Positions 31,511 to 42,290 of a stretch of 55,918 bases of DNA are shown piece after piece; the stretch's first letter is position 1; each line of letters begins with the position of its first letter. The notes under the pieces were generated by a model. The model was not told the origin of the DNA. It ran no database searches and was given only the letters and a program-made list of their open reading frames with translations. Made by a program: the position numbers and the translations under genes. The DNA comes from Triangularia verruculosa (taxonomy: Eukaryota; Ascomycota; Sordariomycetes; Sordariales; Podosporaceae). The stretch spans positions 1-55,918 of the forward strand of contig MU864045.1 in assembly GCA_033296885.1 (NCBI GenBank), read 5' to 3'.

Positions 31511-34253
31511 CTTCAAGATAACTGCGTGGGTTCCAAACTCAACAAACTGCTTGACTGTTGGCTGCGCGCCTTGGGGGCGGCCCTTATACCTCTGTTCTTC
31601 TAAGATGAAGGCATGATGGTGTAGAAAAGGCTTGAGCTGTCTGAGTGAAAAAGCGACGTCAACTCTTTCAATAGTGACTTTTTGTTTCTCGGAATCGTTT
31701 GCTAGTGCGTTCGCTGATTTGTGGAGGTTGGATACGTCCTTATCTGAGGTAAGAAGAGTACTTCGAAACAGACAAGTTCCACATATATTGGTGAGAATTC
31801 TCAAGGACCTATGGAACACTGGCAGTAGCTGGGAGGTGAAATTGAGATGCAAGGCAAGCTACACTGATGGGTATTCGCAACAGCTCCAAGTCGTGAGAGC
31901 GGAGCCGCAGGCTTTGGGCCAGAAGGTCCAGGCAAAGACATATACCGAAGTGAGTAGGGCTTCTAGGGATCGATCCAGGGAGGTGAATGGGACCAACTGA
32001 AAATTGAAGCTGGCGCCTTCTTGGGCTCAGCATTCAAAGTGTCTCTCGTTCATTCCATCATGGTCGAACCAACCTATAAGTCAGCAGCTATGTTCTTCGG
32101 GTTCTCATACCTCACTTGTCGTAGACAAATCTCCACTCTTACAAGAGCGGTGGTAAGCCTCAGTAATGCCAGGTTCCATGTCATGAAGCGCGAAAGACAA
32201 ATAATACCTACCCATTAACCATCAAAATTTCAAGCATCATCAGCCAACATGAGGTATTTTTTGCCCTTTCACATCATTCAAGCAAGGCAACATCAATGAT
32301 GTGATGTGGGTCATCCCTCCCAGGCGGCCACTGGCCGGTTGGTTCCACTGAAGTTGATGATCTGGCTGGCGGAAGGACGCTGAACACAAAACAAAATGAC
32401 ACAAAGAAGAGCGATCGACCTCGTTGCCCACTAACCACGAGGATACTGGCAAGCAAGTCCTTTGGAACGATGATGGAGTACTCCTAGGTACTGAGATAGC
32501 AAACTTGAAAAGCACAGAACAAGAACGAAGGAAGAGAAGACAAGGAACCGTAAGGTAATTCCAAAACTGATGAATAACCGGTGCCATAATTAAAATAAAG
32601 AAAATAACCAGAGGAAATAAATGAAAGGTGACTTGCTGAAGCCGAAGCACCTTATATAATGGGGGAAGGGAAGTAGTAATGCTTCAGTTCCGGCTTCATT
32701 TCTTCAAAAGCGCGGCTGACCAACCCCCGGTACCTAGGTAATTGGGGGTGGTGCGGCGGCCGGCTTGAGGCTAGGATCTAGGAAGACAGGTACCTTATAC
32801 AGGTCAGTTACCTTTAATCATTTGAAAGGTCTCGGTATTTCTGGGACTTCATGGTGACGGTAACGAGAAAATGAGGGGGGTAGGTATCTTACCGTGGGTG
32901 TTCGTAGCCTTCTTCACCCGGCTCGGATGGTCCGCCGGCACCTTCTGTAAGCAATTACCCACAAGCCAGTACTCGGCGGCAACCGGCCGCTTCAACTCCC
33001 TCAGCATCGAAGGTGTTCGCTGGGCCGACGGATCATCCAGCCCCACCCCTGCCCATTGCTGTCCTTCATCACGAAGATGTGGCCAGCAACCTGGCAGTGG
33101 GTGAAACTGGTGCCCATATATACCGTCACGTGGGCGTCTGCGGCGTCGACCTCTGCTTTTCTCGATCCGTCACGTCGAATCGTTGACATTGTCCGAGTTC
33201 TGTTTGCGTCGTGGCTCCAGGGGGCGGACTCCGTTCGATATCGCCGCTGGTGAGGTTGCCGGGAAGAATCACGCACAGGATGTCGCTAAGCGGGCAGGCT
33301 CAGTTGTCCAAGACAGGTAAGTAGGTGCTAAATCGGCAGATTTTCGCGGTAGGTAGGCGACCAAGGGCAGGGGACTTAGTTTTGGCAAGTAAGTAATGAG
33401 TGAAGCGGGATGGAATGATTGAGGGGTTGTCAATTTGAAGGATGTAGCCTCTTGCAGTGGGTGCTTATAGTGAGAGATCGAAGCAGGTTCGAAGTTAGAA
33501 GGCTGTTGGTGGGAGGAGGGGAGTTGTTTTTCTGGACGACAATAACCGTGACGGAAATATATGGTAAATAGCATTCTCTGGCACCCACCAGGAGCAAGAC
33601 AGGGTGTGGAAGTGAATACCATTTTGTGGGACTGGTGAGGGCGGTTTGAGGAGCAATGGGAGAAGAGCCAGCAGGAAAGCAGGTGAATCAGCACCCATAA
33701 TACTGCCCCACAATATCATCCCCCACAATACTAGCTTGCTGGTGAAGTTATGATTCACTTGGACAGTTGCCAACCTATGGCAACATGGGGCAACAACGAA
33801 GAACCTCCCGTTTGCCGGCTGCAAACAGATAGTCAAAGTTGGGATGAGGGCAACATCTGGCGTAACGCTCCACTATAAAGGCATATGTGATCAGCTACCT
33901 AGTCGCTCCTGCTGCGGGTTTCCATCTTCACCACGTTGCTCCTGATTCCCCATCACACTCACCAGTCTCTTCATTCTGCCACCCCCGCAATTCGATCTTG
34001 ACATTCATCTTATATCGTAAAGTGAATAACTTTCTTTTTCATAATTATCTCTATATAACGTAAATACGGTTAATATCAGCGCTCGGTCTACACTATAAAG
34101 GACTTACCTACCTAGTATTTATCCCGCTTTGCCGGCCGTTATCGTTTGGAATTACATTAAAGAGCTCTTCCCATCAACATCACGGTCTGACTCTCCTGCT
34201 TCCATCGTCCTATTCAAACCAAACATCGTAGCGCCCACGAAACACAGTCAATC
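31511..34253. other. 2.7-kb intergenic stretch
   Basis: A 127-codon minus-strand ORF just after the LTR-like repeat has no domain. TACCTAGGTA motifs occur near 32485, 32730 and 32790. A minus-strand open frame at about 33001-33276 (HVTVYMGTSFTHCQVAGH) might be an exon of an unrecognised gene, but no splice model worked. The last 250 bp are the pyrimidine-rich leader of the kinase gene. Confidence 0.35.
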
Positions 34254-36017
34254 ATGTCGCGCTACACCACCATCCAACAGCCCGCCGACAGCGGCTACAG
34301 CCAACCTAGCGCGACTTCTTCCAACGCGAGCCTCGTCCATGATCAGCCTCAACCTTCTCGGAATGAGAAGCTTTACTGCCCTGAGTCCTGGGGCAGGGTC
34401 GAAGACCCGAACCTCTACTGTCCTGGAGGATTCCACCCCGTCACATTGGGCGATCGACTAGGCGAGAATGGCCGATTCCGAGTCGTCGCAAAGCTTGGAA
34501 ACGGCGCCTTCGGCATTGTCTGGCTCTGCCACGACAGGCTCATTCACAAATGGAGGGCTGTCAAAATTCTGGCTGCCAGAGTTTCAACACCAACAGCAGA
34601 GATCAAACGACACGAGATCCCCCACCATCGAACCACGGCTTTGGCGGACATGGTTGTTTCCAAGCATCTTGCGCAGTGGTATCAACCAGACGACTCCATC
34701 CTCAAGAGCCATCACATCGGCATGCCACTCGAGTACTTCTGGATCCATGGCCCAAATGGCGACCATCTCTGCCACGTTTCGCCTCTCTATGGCCCCGCCA
34801 TATATCATCTTCACGACCTGTACTCGCCCTGCCCGTCATTTCTGAAAGACGTCTGCTACCAGCTGGTCGACTCCATGGCCTTTTTGCACCAGCACGGCCT
34901 TTGTCATGGCGATTTTCGCCCTGCCAACATCCTGCTTAGCCTTCTCCCGGGAACCGATGAATGGCCAGAAGAGGAGATCATCAAGTTATACGGGGAGCCT
35001 AAGACAGTCGCGGTTCATGCAGTCGATGAGGAGGGGGGTTGGGATTATGAGATAGAACCGAATGTTCCATCGTACCTCATCGAGGCCGGTGAGTTCGACC
35101 TTGGATCCGGCGCTTGTTCCAGCAACATCGCGGTTATCGATTTTGGGATGGCCTACTTCCTTGACAATCCGCCCACCGTGTGCGCCATTCCTTTCAAGTT
35201 GTCTTCTCCCGAGGGAATCTTCAGTAACGAGCGAATAGGTTGGCCGGCGGACATGTGGTCACTAGCATGTACTCTTCTTTACACTGCGACGGGGAGCTAC
35301 CCCTTTGGCGATGACGATCACGAGTCGACACCATGGCTTGTCGTGGAGGATATGGAAAGGCTCATGGGACCGATGCCGCTTCGTTATCGCCCTTTGCTCA
35401 CCACCTGCGTCAGCGCTGGCAGGGACCTGACCGAGCAACAACTGACCGATCCATCACGATGCGCAACCTTCACTCTGCCGGAATCTGGCGCCTCGACCTT
35501 CAAGGGCAATTCTGGTGTCATCAGGAACAGAATCTTTGTCAACCACATGATACCTTGGACGTCCGCTGAGTACGAGGAGCTCGCCAACCAAGACAAGACA
35601 TGGAAGAAAACTGGACGCTTGCCCAAGTTCGTTCGGGCAGCTGGGGCCGGGGGTGAGCTCACCTGGAGTCCAAGCCCTCTCCATGACTCTGAGGATGGTG
35701 AGGCTCTTCTCGACCTGCTGCTCTCGATCTTCAAATGGGAGCCGACCGAGCGCGCGACTGCCAAGAAGCTCTTGAAGCACCCATGGTTCGAGAACTGCCG
35801 GTCACACGATGGCGGCTCGAGAGGACATCTCGGACGGATTGGAGTAACACCGAGCATATTTAATGCAGCGTGGATTCTTCTCAATGGAGGACAGGCAGTG
35901 AGACAGGAGGAAACATGGATGAATCGGACTGTGAGGAGGAGAGTGGTGTGGATCTTGTGTGGTTTGCTAGTTGGGGTAGTCTCTTTTCGCCTTCGAAAGA
36001 GTATCTCGGGAATGTAG
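34254..36017 (+). CDS. SRPK-like Ser/Thr protein kinase
   Basis: A single-exon ORF of 587 aa. A short Ser-rich N-terminus is followed by the SRPK-type entry HPVTLGDRLGENGRFRVVAKLG. Kinase motifs are the glycine loop GNGAFGIVW (about 82), the lysine in WRAVKIL (about 103), the catalytic loop HGDFRPANIL with Asp220, the metal motif VIDFG (Asp296), and SPE in place of APE. A roughly 60-residue insert between catalytic loop and DFG is usual for SRPK relatives. The catalytic loop is HGDFRP instead of HTDLKP or HRDLKP, so the usual Lys is Arg. The C-terminus has a hydrophobic segment (VWILCGLLVGVVSF) that could anchor it to a membrane. The start has a good upstream context. Confidence 0.85.
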   Translation: MSRYTTIQQPADSGYSQPSATSSNASLVHDQPQPSRNEKLYCPESWGRVEDPNLYCPGGFHPVTLGDRLGENGRFRVVAKLGNGAFGIVWLCHDRLIHKWRAVKILAARVSTPTAEIKRHEIPHHRTTALADMVVSKHLAQWYQPDDSILKSHHIGMPLEYFWIHGPNGDHLCHVSPLYGPAIYHLHDLYSPCPSFLKDVCYQLVDSMAFLHQHGLCHGDFRPANILLSLLPGTDEWPEEEIIKLYGEPKTVAVHAVDEEGGWDYEIEPNVPSYLIEAGEFDLGSGACSSNIAVIDFGMAYFLDNPPTVCAIPFKLSSPEGIFSNERIGWPADMWSLACTLLYTATGSYPFGDDDHESTPWLVVEDMERLMGPMPLRYRPLLTTCVSAGRDLTEQQLTDPSRCATFTLPESGASTFKGNSGVIRNRIFVNHMIPWTSAEYEELANQDKTWKKTGRLPKFVRAAGAGGELTWSPSPLHDSEDGEALLDLLLSIFKWEPTERATAKKLLKHPWFENCRSHDGGSRGHLGRIGVTPSIFNAAWILLNGGQAVRQEETWMNRTVRRRVVWILCGLLVGVVSFRLRKSISGM

Positions 36018-37192
36018 GAGAGTTTGGTTGTTGCATTCTGGAAGGGGGAACGAAGGGAAAGAAAGGGTAGCATGAGAAAAAGAATGAGTTGGAGGTACAA
36101 GAGAATGAAAGGGGTAGCCTTGGGGAAGAAGAAGGATACAATGTTAATGGTGCTGGAGCTAGATACAGACTTTTGGCTCCGTTTTACCTATGTGACAAGG
36201 AGCAGGATGTGACTCTAGCATGGAATGATCGTCAATACAGACAACCTACCTAGAGCGAGAAATTAATACTCAATTCTTTCTAAGGTAATAGTTGATAAAC
36301 TTCCTTCGTGCAATCAAGACCTTCGATGATCCCCGAAACCTCCATAAGCCAAGCAAAGGTAGGTAATTCCTATGATATTTTATTTTCCTTGTGTTTAATC
36401 CGTGGTACACCACGCAGGGGTGATCTAGATTTGCAGCTGGAGGACCTTGGTGTCAAACAGTAGTATTGGGGGCCAAAAGACGGTCAATTGTTGTGTGTAG
36501 GAGGAAGACCCCCAGGTGGCTCGGGAATTCCGGCCCTGGTGGTTCGGACCTCCCTGCCAAGGTCTTAATTTCCTTAACAGCGGGTCTCCCTGACTAATCT
36601 GACACTTGGCATCTTCATTTCTATGCGGCATCAGTGAACTTGTCCGAAGCACGCAACCATGAGCTCGATGAAGGCTCGCTTGAGTTACGCACGAGTTGAC
36701 ACTTTTCTAGCGTTCGTCGATGTCATTCCAGGGCAATCATTGGTCAACATCAGGCGCCAAGATGGGAGGAGGGACGGATAACTACCGCAACTGGTAGCCA
36801 CATTCTTGAAAAGGGGGTCAGGTGTCGGCCGTTGGAGATTTTTTGGTAAGAGCTGAAGACAACGGACCGGAAATCTGCATCGAGGGTGACGCTGACAGGT
36901 TGCGGAGGGCAACGATCAGGGCGATAAACTGTCAACCTGGAGCTTTTTTCCTTCCTATTCTTGGCATGATGCCCGTCGACGGGACTTGACATGTGGCAGA
37001 TAACAGGGAAATGGAAGGGAAGTGGGATCGGAAGATGGGTTTTAAATTGAAACAGCGCGAAAAAGAGCCAACATGTGTCAGCTATTTATGACCTTGAGCA
37101 TTCCAGTCAGCCAGCTCACACGGCCCGTCTTCTTCCAATCTGCTCTTCCAACCTCACCTCTGACAGCAAAGAGATCCAAGTCATTAACCAAA
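36018..37192. other. Intergenic
   Basis: The kinase 3' flank and the promoter of the next gene. Short ORFs only. A purine-rich run follows the kinase stop codon (36040-36140). Nothing else is supported. Confidence 0.4.
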
Positions 37193-37726
37193 ATGCGTTT
37201 CAACATTCTTGGCCCTCTCTTGGGTTTAGCCATATCCCCTTGGTCAACAGTTGCGCAGGACTTCAGTGGTCGTGGTCAGATCCGCGCCCTCCATGTTCGC
37301 GAAAACCACCAGGATCTTGGCTGTCTGACCTCGGCCGGAAAATGGACCACCATCGAGACCCTCTGTGGAGATTTTGATGCTCAGCGCGTGGGAAACAACA
37401 ACGAGTTCCGTCTTTCATCCACTGGCGCCGGCAGTTGTGGGATTGAAGGAGTCTTCTTCAAGTGTGGAATCTCGGTTGGAATCTTTGGTGTAAGTGCCTC
37501 CTGCTGATGACTGTCGATGAAAGGAAATGACTGACAGAATAACAAACAGACATGGGGAACCGAAGGGCCAGTCCGAGGAAGAGAAGTGATAAGATATGGT
37601 GCTTACGGACTCATGGCAAGTGACGGGAATAACCCGCCCGAAGTCAGGGATGTGGCAGTTGGCATTCACTTCTCCACGGGGAAGGAACGTGGTAAGGCTG
37701 TTTGGTTGGGTTGGAAAGCGCTCTGA
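37193..37726 (+). CDS. Small secreted protein, unknown family
   Basis: Two exons: 37193-37489 and 37550-37726; 157 aa. The intron is 60 bp (GTAAGT, CTGAC branch, AACAG). Residues 1-22 form a signal peptide ending STVAQ. The mature protein has four cysteines (GCLTS, TLCGD, SCGIE, FKCGI), which could make two disulfides. It has no lysine-rich or repeat regions. The second exon (TWGTEGPVRGREV to VWLGWKAL) is cysteine-free. Size and secretion fit an effector-like or extracellular protein, but I do not recognise the family. Confidence 0.65.
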
Positions 37727-37827
37727 AAAGATGATAATTATCTGGTTGTACCAATCTGTAGGAAAATAGAGAGCTTAAAGTTCATTTAACGCCAGCGTTC
37801 CGCCCAAAGAAACAACTTGAAGTAGTC

Positions 37828-38346
37828 CTATTCCTCGCCCTTGAAGGCCTTCTCCAACCCCTCAATGTCAAGCTTCTTCATCTTCATCATCGCCATCGAC
37901 GCCCCTCCAGACGCCGCCGCATCGTCACTGATCAAAATCTCCTTGAGCCTCTTGGGGACGACCTGCCACGACACTCCAAACTTGTCGGCCAACCATCCAC
38001 ATTCCTGCTTCGTGGCGTCTCCTCCTTCAGACAGCTTGTCCCAGTAATAGTCGACCTCGTTCTGATCTGCGCAGTCAATCATGAAGGAGACGGCGTGGTT
38101 GAAGGTGACGTGGGGTCCGCCGTTCAACCCCGAGAAGCGGTGGCCGTCAAGGTCGAATTCGACAAAAAGAATGGAGCCAGGTTCCTGCCCGTGAATTTCC
38201 TTGCCAGCTTCGGAGTAGCGCTGGCTGCGCAAAATCTTGGAGTTGGGGAAGACCGAGGTGTAGAATTTGGCTGCCTCTTCGGCCTGGGAGTCGAACCAGA
38301 GGACAGTGGTGAGGGTGAGGTTGCCGGTGTGCGTGGAGAGAGACAT
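37828..38346 (-). CDS. PhnB-like VOC-superfamily protein
   Basis: A single-exon ORF of 172 aa. The start at 38346 is preferred over an in-frame ATG at 38385 because family members begin just before the first strand (LTLTTVLWFDSQAEEAAKFYTSVFPNS). Motifs are ILFVEFDLDGHRFSGLNGG, NHAVSFMIDC and CGWLADKFGVSWQVVP. The family is often misnamed 3-demethylubiquinone methyltransferase. The fold is a glyoxalase/bleomycin-resistance beta-alpha-beta module. Catalytic function is unknown, and cytosolic location is likely because there is no signal peptide. Confidence 0.85.
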   Translation of the reverse strand: MSLSTHTGNLTLTTVLWFDSQAEEAAKFYTSVFPNSKILRSQRYSEAGKEIHGQEPGSILFVEFDLDGHRFSGLNGGPHVTFNHAVSFMIDCADQNEVDYYWDKLSEGGDATKQECGWLADKFGVSWQVVPKRLKEILISDDAAASGGASMAMMKMKKLDIEGLEKAFKGEE

Positions 38347-39151
38347 GCTGGGAAACAGATCAGGTAAGTTGTCGCAACTATTCAAATTGTCTGATGGTGG
38401 CCAGGAGCGAACGAAACCATCGTTAGGTCATGGTCTGGCTGGGCATTTTAACCTCGAGAACAAAGAACGCGGACTGACATCCTCCCGTTTGGTGGCTGGA
38501 ATTACCCCTCCCAATCCTCAGGCAGCAACGCCACAGTCACGGTCGCTGAGAGCAAACAAGAGGCGGTGACAGCTGCTGCCCAATGACGCGCTTCCGGCAA
38601 ACGACGCGTTGGAGAAAGAAGAATGGGTGGCTGCATCGCGGAGATCTTCGCGTATGTGACGCGCTGTCACATGACGGCATCTCAACTGCCCTATGCTCTT
38701 TGAGGTACTTATGCAGTAACCAGAAGTTGTGCTCTGCTGTGCCACTGTGTTGGTTATGCAGTCCCTGTGCACACAGGCAACCCTCACTTTTTTCCAGGGT
38801 TAGGGCTGCATCAGAGATCCTCCTTGCCGATGACATTGATGCCAAATTCAGAGCCGACCCCAACTCCCCTGATTGCCAAGGGCTCATCCCCGCCAACTGA
38901 ACTGTTTCCCGTTGTTGGGACAGGCCTGAAATTCTATTTGACCGCCATCCCTTTAACCGCCTACCAACAACCGATGGCACCCTACTTCGACTGGTGCTCG
39001 TATTGTCGAGCTCCGCCACTTGTGACTTCGTCATCGTATGATGGCTAACATGGAAGTTAGAGCATGCTAAGCGCAAGCCCATATAAGCATAATATCTACT
39101 GCCCGCCCGGACTTTTGTATTCCATACAGCTTTAACTTGCCAGTTGTCGAA
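38347..39151. other. Intergenic, divergent promoters
   Basis: Lies between the minus-strand PhnB-like gene and the plus-strand membrane-protein gene. A 245-codon minus-strand ORF (38537-39274) overlaps the next gene's first exon and has no domain, so it is rejected. Confidence 0.4.
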
Positions 39152-39929
39152 ATGACTGCCACCGCAGCCGTACCGCCACCAGCGGCAACAACAACGGTCT
39201 TCACCGAACCGCGCACTCCTGCACAGATAAAAAAGGACAAGAGGGCCGCGGATCCAGATCGCGCTCCTTATCACCGCATCTTCACCATCATTTCCCGCGG
39301 CCTATTCTTGGTGCTCGAGCTGGTTGCCATCGGGTACACCGCCCACGTTCACGATCTTGTCAACCGACCCGACTCGCTCTTCAGGGGCGGAGTGAAGGAT
39401 TTTGGGACAAGCTTCGCGGCTGTGAGTGCCCTTCACCCGGAATTTGATGATCATGCTTTCTTACTGACGCGATTGCGAAACAAGTTCTCGGTTGGCGTCG
39501 CCATCAACCTGTGCGCTATCATCGCCTGTTTCATTGACAGATATGGCGGGGGCGCGGCGGGCATTGCTGGCTTTCTGGATCTGATACCCGGTATTCTTGG
39601 TATCTTTGCTTTCCTAAGCGTTGAATTGGCCGGGTATGGGTATGGCCTTGGCGATTACTACGACATAGTGGGCTATGGAGCTGAGAGGACAGCTGTGGCG
39701 CACCTGTCTCTTGCCGTCGGGTATGTTCTCGTTCAGGATCCTCTGTCGTGTGGCACATACTGACATTTGAGATAGGCTTCTGCATACTTTATCCTGCTTT
39801 GGAGCTTGTATCGGGTGTTGCGTGGTTTGCCGCCGGTCAAGCAAGCCTCGGGTGGAAAGGGAAAAAGGAACGACGGATAAAGGAACGACGGATAAAGGGA
39901 CGGCCGAGGTTGAGGGTCAAGCCTGTTGA
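39152..39929 (+). CDS. Four-helix membrane protein (MARVEL-like layout)
   Basis: Three exons: 39152-39421, 39485-39720, 39776-39929; 219 aa. Intron 1 (63 bp, GTGAGT...TACTGAC...AAG) is in frame, so a form retaining it would gain 21 residues. Intron 2 (55 bp) is well supported because its removal gives a longer hydrophobic segment. Hydrophobic segments: GLFLVLELVAIGYTAHV, FSVGVAINLCAIIACFI, LDLIPGILGIFAFLSVELAGYG, and a last one running through LSLAVGLLHTLSCFGACIGCCVVC. The tail carries a duplicated GTTDK encoded by a 15-bp tandem repeat. Integral membrane protein of unknown function. Confidence 0.7.
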
Positions 39930-40167
39930 TTTCAATACAAGTGGTCAGCGAGGAGATCAAGTTTGGATGATGCCCAGGGCAGTAACGATTCATAATGTGC
40001 ATACCATAATATAATAATATCACCACAAATTTAAGGAACAGCCTTGGCTATCGGTGAAGGTTATGTTTTGGGATTTCAGTAATTAATTCTGCACCACGTC
40101 AGTACAAGGGTGCATCTGCTACGTACCTATCAAGAGGTCTTGGTTAGGTAGGACACCTGGTACCTAC

Positions 40168-40662
40168 CTAGACTTCACCCGTTGCTCTACGTAACGCCCC
40201 ATGGAGCGCACCCCTCAATCTACCATTCTCTATCCAGACATCACTAGTACCAATCCAGATACTCTGCAGCTTACACAGAATGACATGCACCTCTCTCAGG
40301 GTTGACTCATTGGCCAACAACTCCGACGTACTCTGGAACGTATAGGCCCCGGCGGCATACTGCACAACCCGGATTACAAACGCGGCACCGTGGTCAGCCT
40401 GGCCAGCATTTGGGTTTTGACTCAGCTGTTGCAGGTTAGTCCAGAGGAAAGACACGCGTTGGTTCTCGAGCGTCAGATTCACGCGCGATCTGACGTCCGG
40501 GAAGTGTGGGTCAAGAATATTGGCGGGTTGGTGAGCTAGAAAGTTGATATAGTCGCGGAAGCAGGAGAGAATGAAGGCTACCGCAGGTGGGTTCGAGATG
40601 TTGAGCTCGCTCATCAAGAGCTGCCAATGCGCGGGGATGGTGCAGGTAGGGTAGAGAGACAT
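40168..40662 (-). CDS. Hypothetical protein
   Basis: A single-exon ORF of 164 aa beginning MSLYPTCTIPAHWQLL. Composition looks protein-like, with even spacing of hydrophobics and helices such as PAVAFILSCFRDYINFL. There is no signal peptide or known motif. TACCTAGGTAGGTA motifs lie within 40 bp on both sides (about 40145-40170 and 40687-40707). It could be a full small gene or one exon. No function is proposed. Confidence 0.45.
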   Translation of the reverse strand: MSLYPTCTIPAHWQLLMSELNISNPPAVAFILSCFRDYINFLAHQPANILDPHFPDVRSRVNLTLENQRVSFLWTNLQQLSQNPNAGQADHGAAFVIRVVQYAAGAYTFQSTSELLANESTLREVHVILCKLQSIWIGTSDVWIENGRLRGALHGALRRATGEV

Positions 40663-41009
40663 CTCTTTCGACGAGCTTGCTGTGTGTACCTACCTAGGTA
40701 GGTAAGTCGTGCGGATGTCGGGAGATTGAGATGACTTGAGTGATAACGAAACAGTTTGGTTCTACAGCACAAATCCGGCCGAGGTCAGACTTTAATACTA
40801 GGTATTACGGACCACCTTATGCTACATTCTAAACAATAGCATTGATCTAATATTGGCCTTGTTCTCTCAGCTAGGAAGCTGTTTAGCTAACAATGGATAC
40901 GACGAACAAAGAAGTTCAAGACAATGCCATTGTGATCAGTATGAAATGGAGGCTCCTAGCTGTTACAAAGACAAAGACATTCGGTAGATCCAGTTCCCTC
41001 TCGCTTACC
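40663..41009. other. Intergenic
   Basis: Contains a long TACCTACCTAGGTAGGTAAG palindromic motif at about 40688-40707. No gene is supported. Confidence 0.4.
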
Positions 41010-41816
41010 TTATTCAACCTTTCCCACAACAAACTTGGTGCAGTCATCTTGTCCGCCTCTTTGCGCGACAGGCATCACAACGGGCTGGTGGTTTCTCGCC
41101 GAGATCATGGTACAGACTCTATACACACCCTCGGGCAACCCCCCAGTCACCTCAGCCTGTAAACCACCCTTTCCATCCCCTTCATCATCCACCCCCTTAA
41201 AGTACGCAAACACCGTGGGATCAGGTGGGCTGAGGGTGCGGAGACTTCCAATGTTCTGGATAGTAATGTGGCAGTGGCCGATGATATCGCCGTTTTCATC
41301 AAGATCTTGAGGGGCAGTGTAATATGCAACACTGGGATTCACCAGATAGCCAGCCCTCAAATGCCGCGTTTGAATCGTAACATTGAAGGTCTTTTGCGCA
41401 GGCACGATGTCTCCTGGCTGGGGGTGTGTAATGATGGACGTGATCATGTTTGTGGAGGCGGGGATGCGGCCCATTGGGATGCCATTGCAGGATCCGGCCG
41501 AGTTTTGACGACCGTTGGTGAGAGTGTGGTTAGCACAGAAGTTGATGAAGTTGGCCGCGTTCCTGATTAGCTGTTAGCTGATACAGAACGGAGAGGCAAC
41601 AGGTGCCCCAACTCACGTATCAGATTCTGAGAGACCGGGTCGAATTCCCGTCGTGCCTTCTTCTAGCCCAGTGTATAAACTGGCGCTTTGTACGGCTTTT
41701 GGAGAGAGGCATGTTGGGTTGGACTTTGGGCGGTGTTTTGTAGAGTCAACGGCAATTGCGTCGACATTGCCGAAAATGGCGAGAGCTCCGAGGGCTAGGC
41801 CACAAAGTCTGACCAT
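41010..41816 (-). CDS. Egh16/Gas1-like secreted protein (DUF3129 family)
   Basis: Two exons: 41816-41617 and 41562-41010; 250 aa. The 54-bp intron has a GTGAGT donor, CTAAC branch and CAG acceptor. Residues 1-20 are a signal peptide (MVRLCGLALGALAIFGNVDA). Family signatures are NFINFCANHTLTNGRQ, GSCNGIPMGRIPAS, QKTFNVTIQTRHLRAGYLVN, ENGDIIGHCHITIQ and NHQPVVMPVAQRGGQDD. Members include powdery mildew Egh16 and Magnaporthe Gas1/Gas2, which are produced at appressoria. Saprotrophs also carry them, so pathogenicity should not be assumed. It acts outside the cell and the biochemical role is unknown. Confidence 0.85.
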
Positions 41817-42290
41817 TCTGGGCGCCTTGAGAGGGGATTATTTGGTAGTCAGGCTCCGATCAATGGCTCAACTCTGACCGGCGCCGCTGGTTCTGAATGT
41901 GATGGTGAAAACCTAAGAGTAGAGAGAAAAATGCACCACCACGGGATTTTAAGGCGAAAAAAAAGGAATCTCACTGCATGCGCTCCAGATCACCTCGTCC
42001 TGAGAGCTGTTGATCGCCAAGGAAGATATAGTGTTGAAGGTCGGCTAAATTCCACTTTGCTGACCTTGATGCGAGGCTCAGAGGTGTTCGCCTCAGATAG
42101 ATAGATGACCCCAACCAATGAGAGACAGTGGTCTGGCCACTGATGTGAAGAATCAGGTCATTTCCTCACCAACGCGGCCAAATGCGGTCTCTACTATAGT
42201 GGTGTATGCATAATAGGAGGCAGTCTTCTCGGAGTTATCTGATCCTACTCCGTTCAAGGCATCATAAAAATTAGACCTATAAACTGTAAT
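41817..42290. other. Promoter side of the Egh16-like gene and gap before the kinase remnant
   Basis: No ORF of note. An A-rich run lies near 41955-41968. Nothing else can be singled out. Confidence 0.4.

Noticed and set aside
31469..31852. 127-codon minus-strand ORF behind the LTR-like repeat
   Set aside because: No retroelement or host domain recognised; may be part of the repeat's flank.
33001..33276. Minus-strand frame with HVTVYMGTSFTHCQVAGH
   Set aside because: Looks somewhat protein-like, but neither flanking exons nor a family could be found.
38537..39274. 245-codon minus-strand ORF
   Set aside because: Overlaps the first exon of a supported membrane-protein gene and has no recognisable domain; likely chance.
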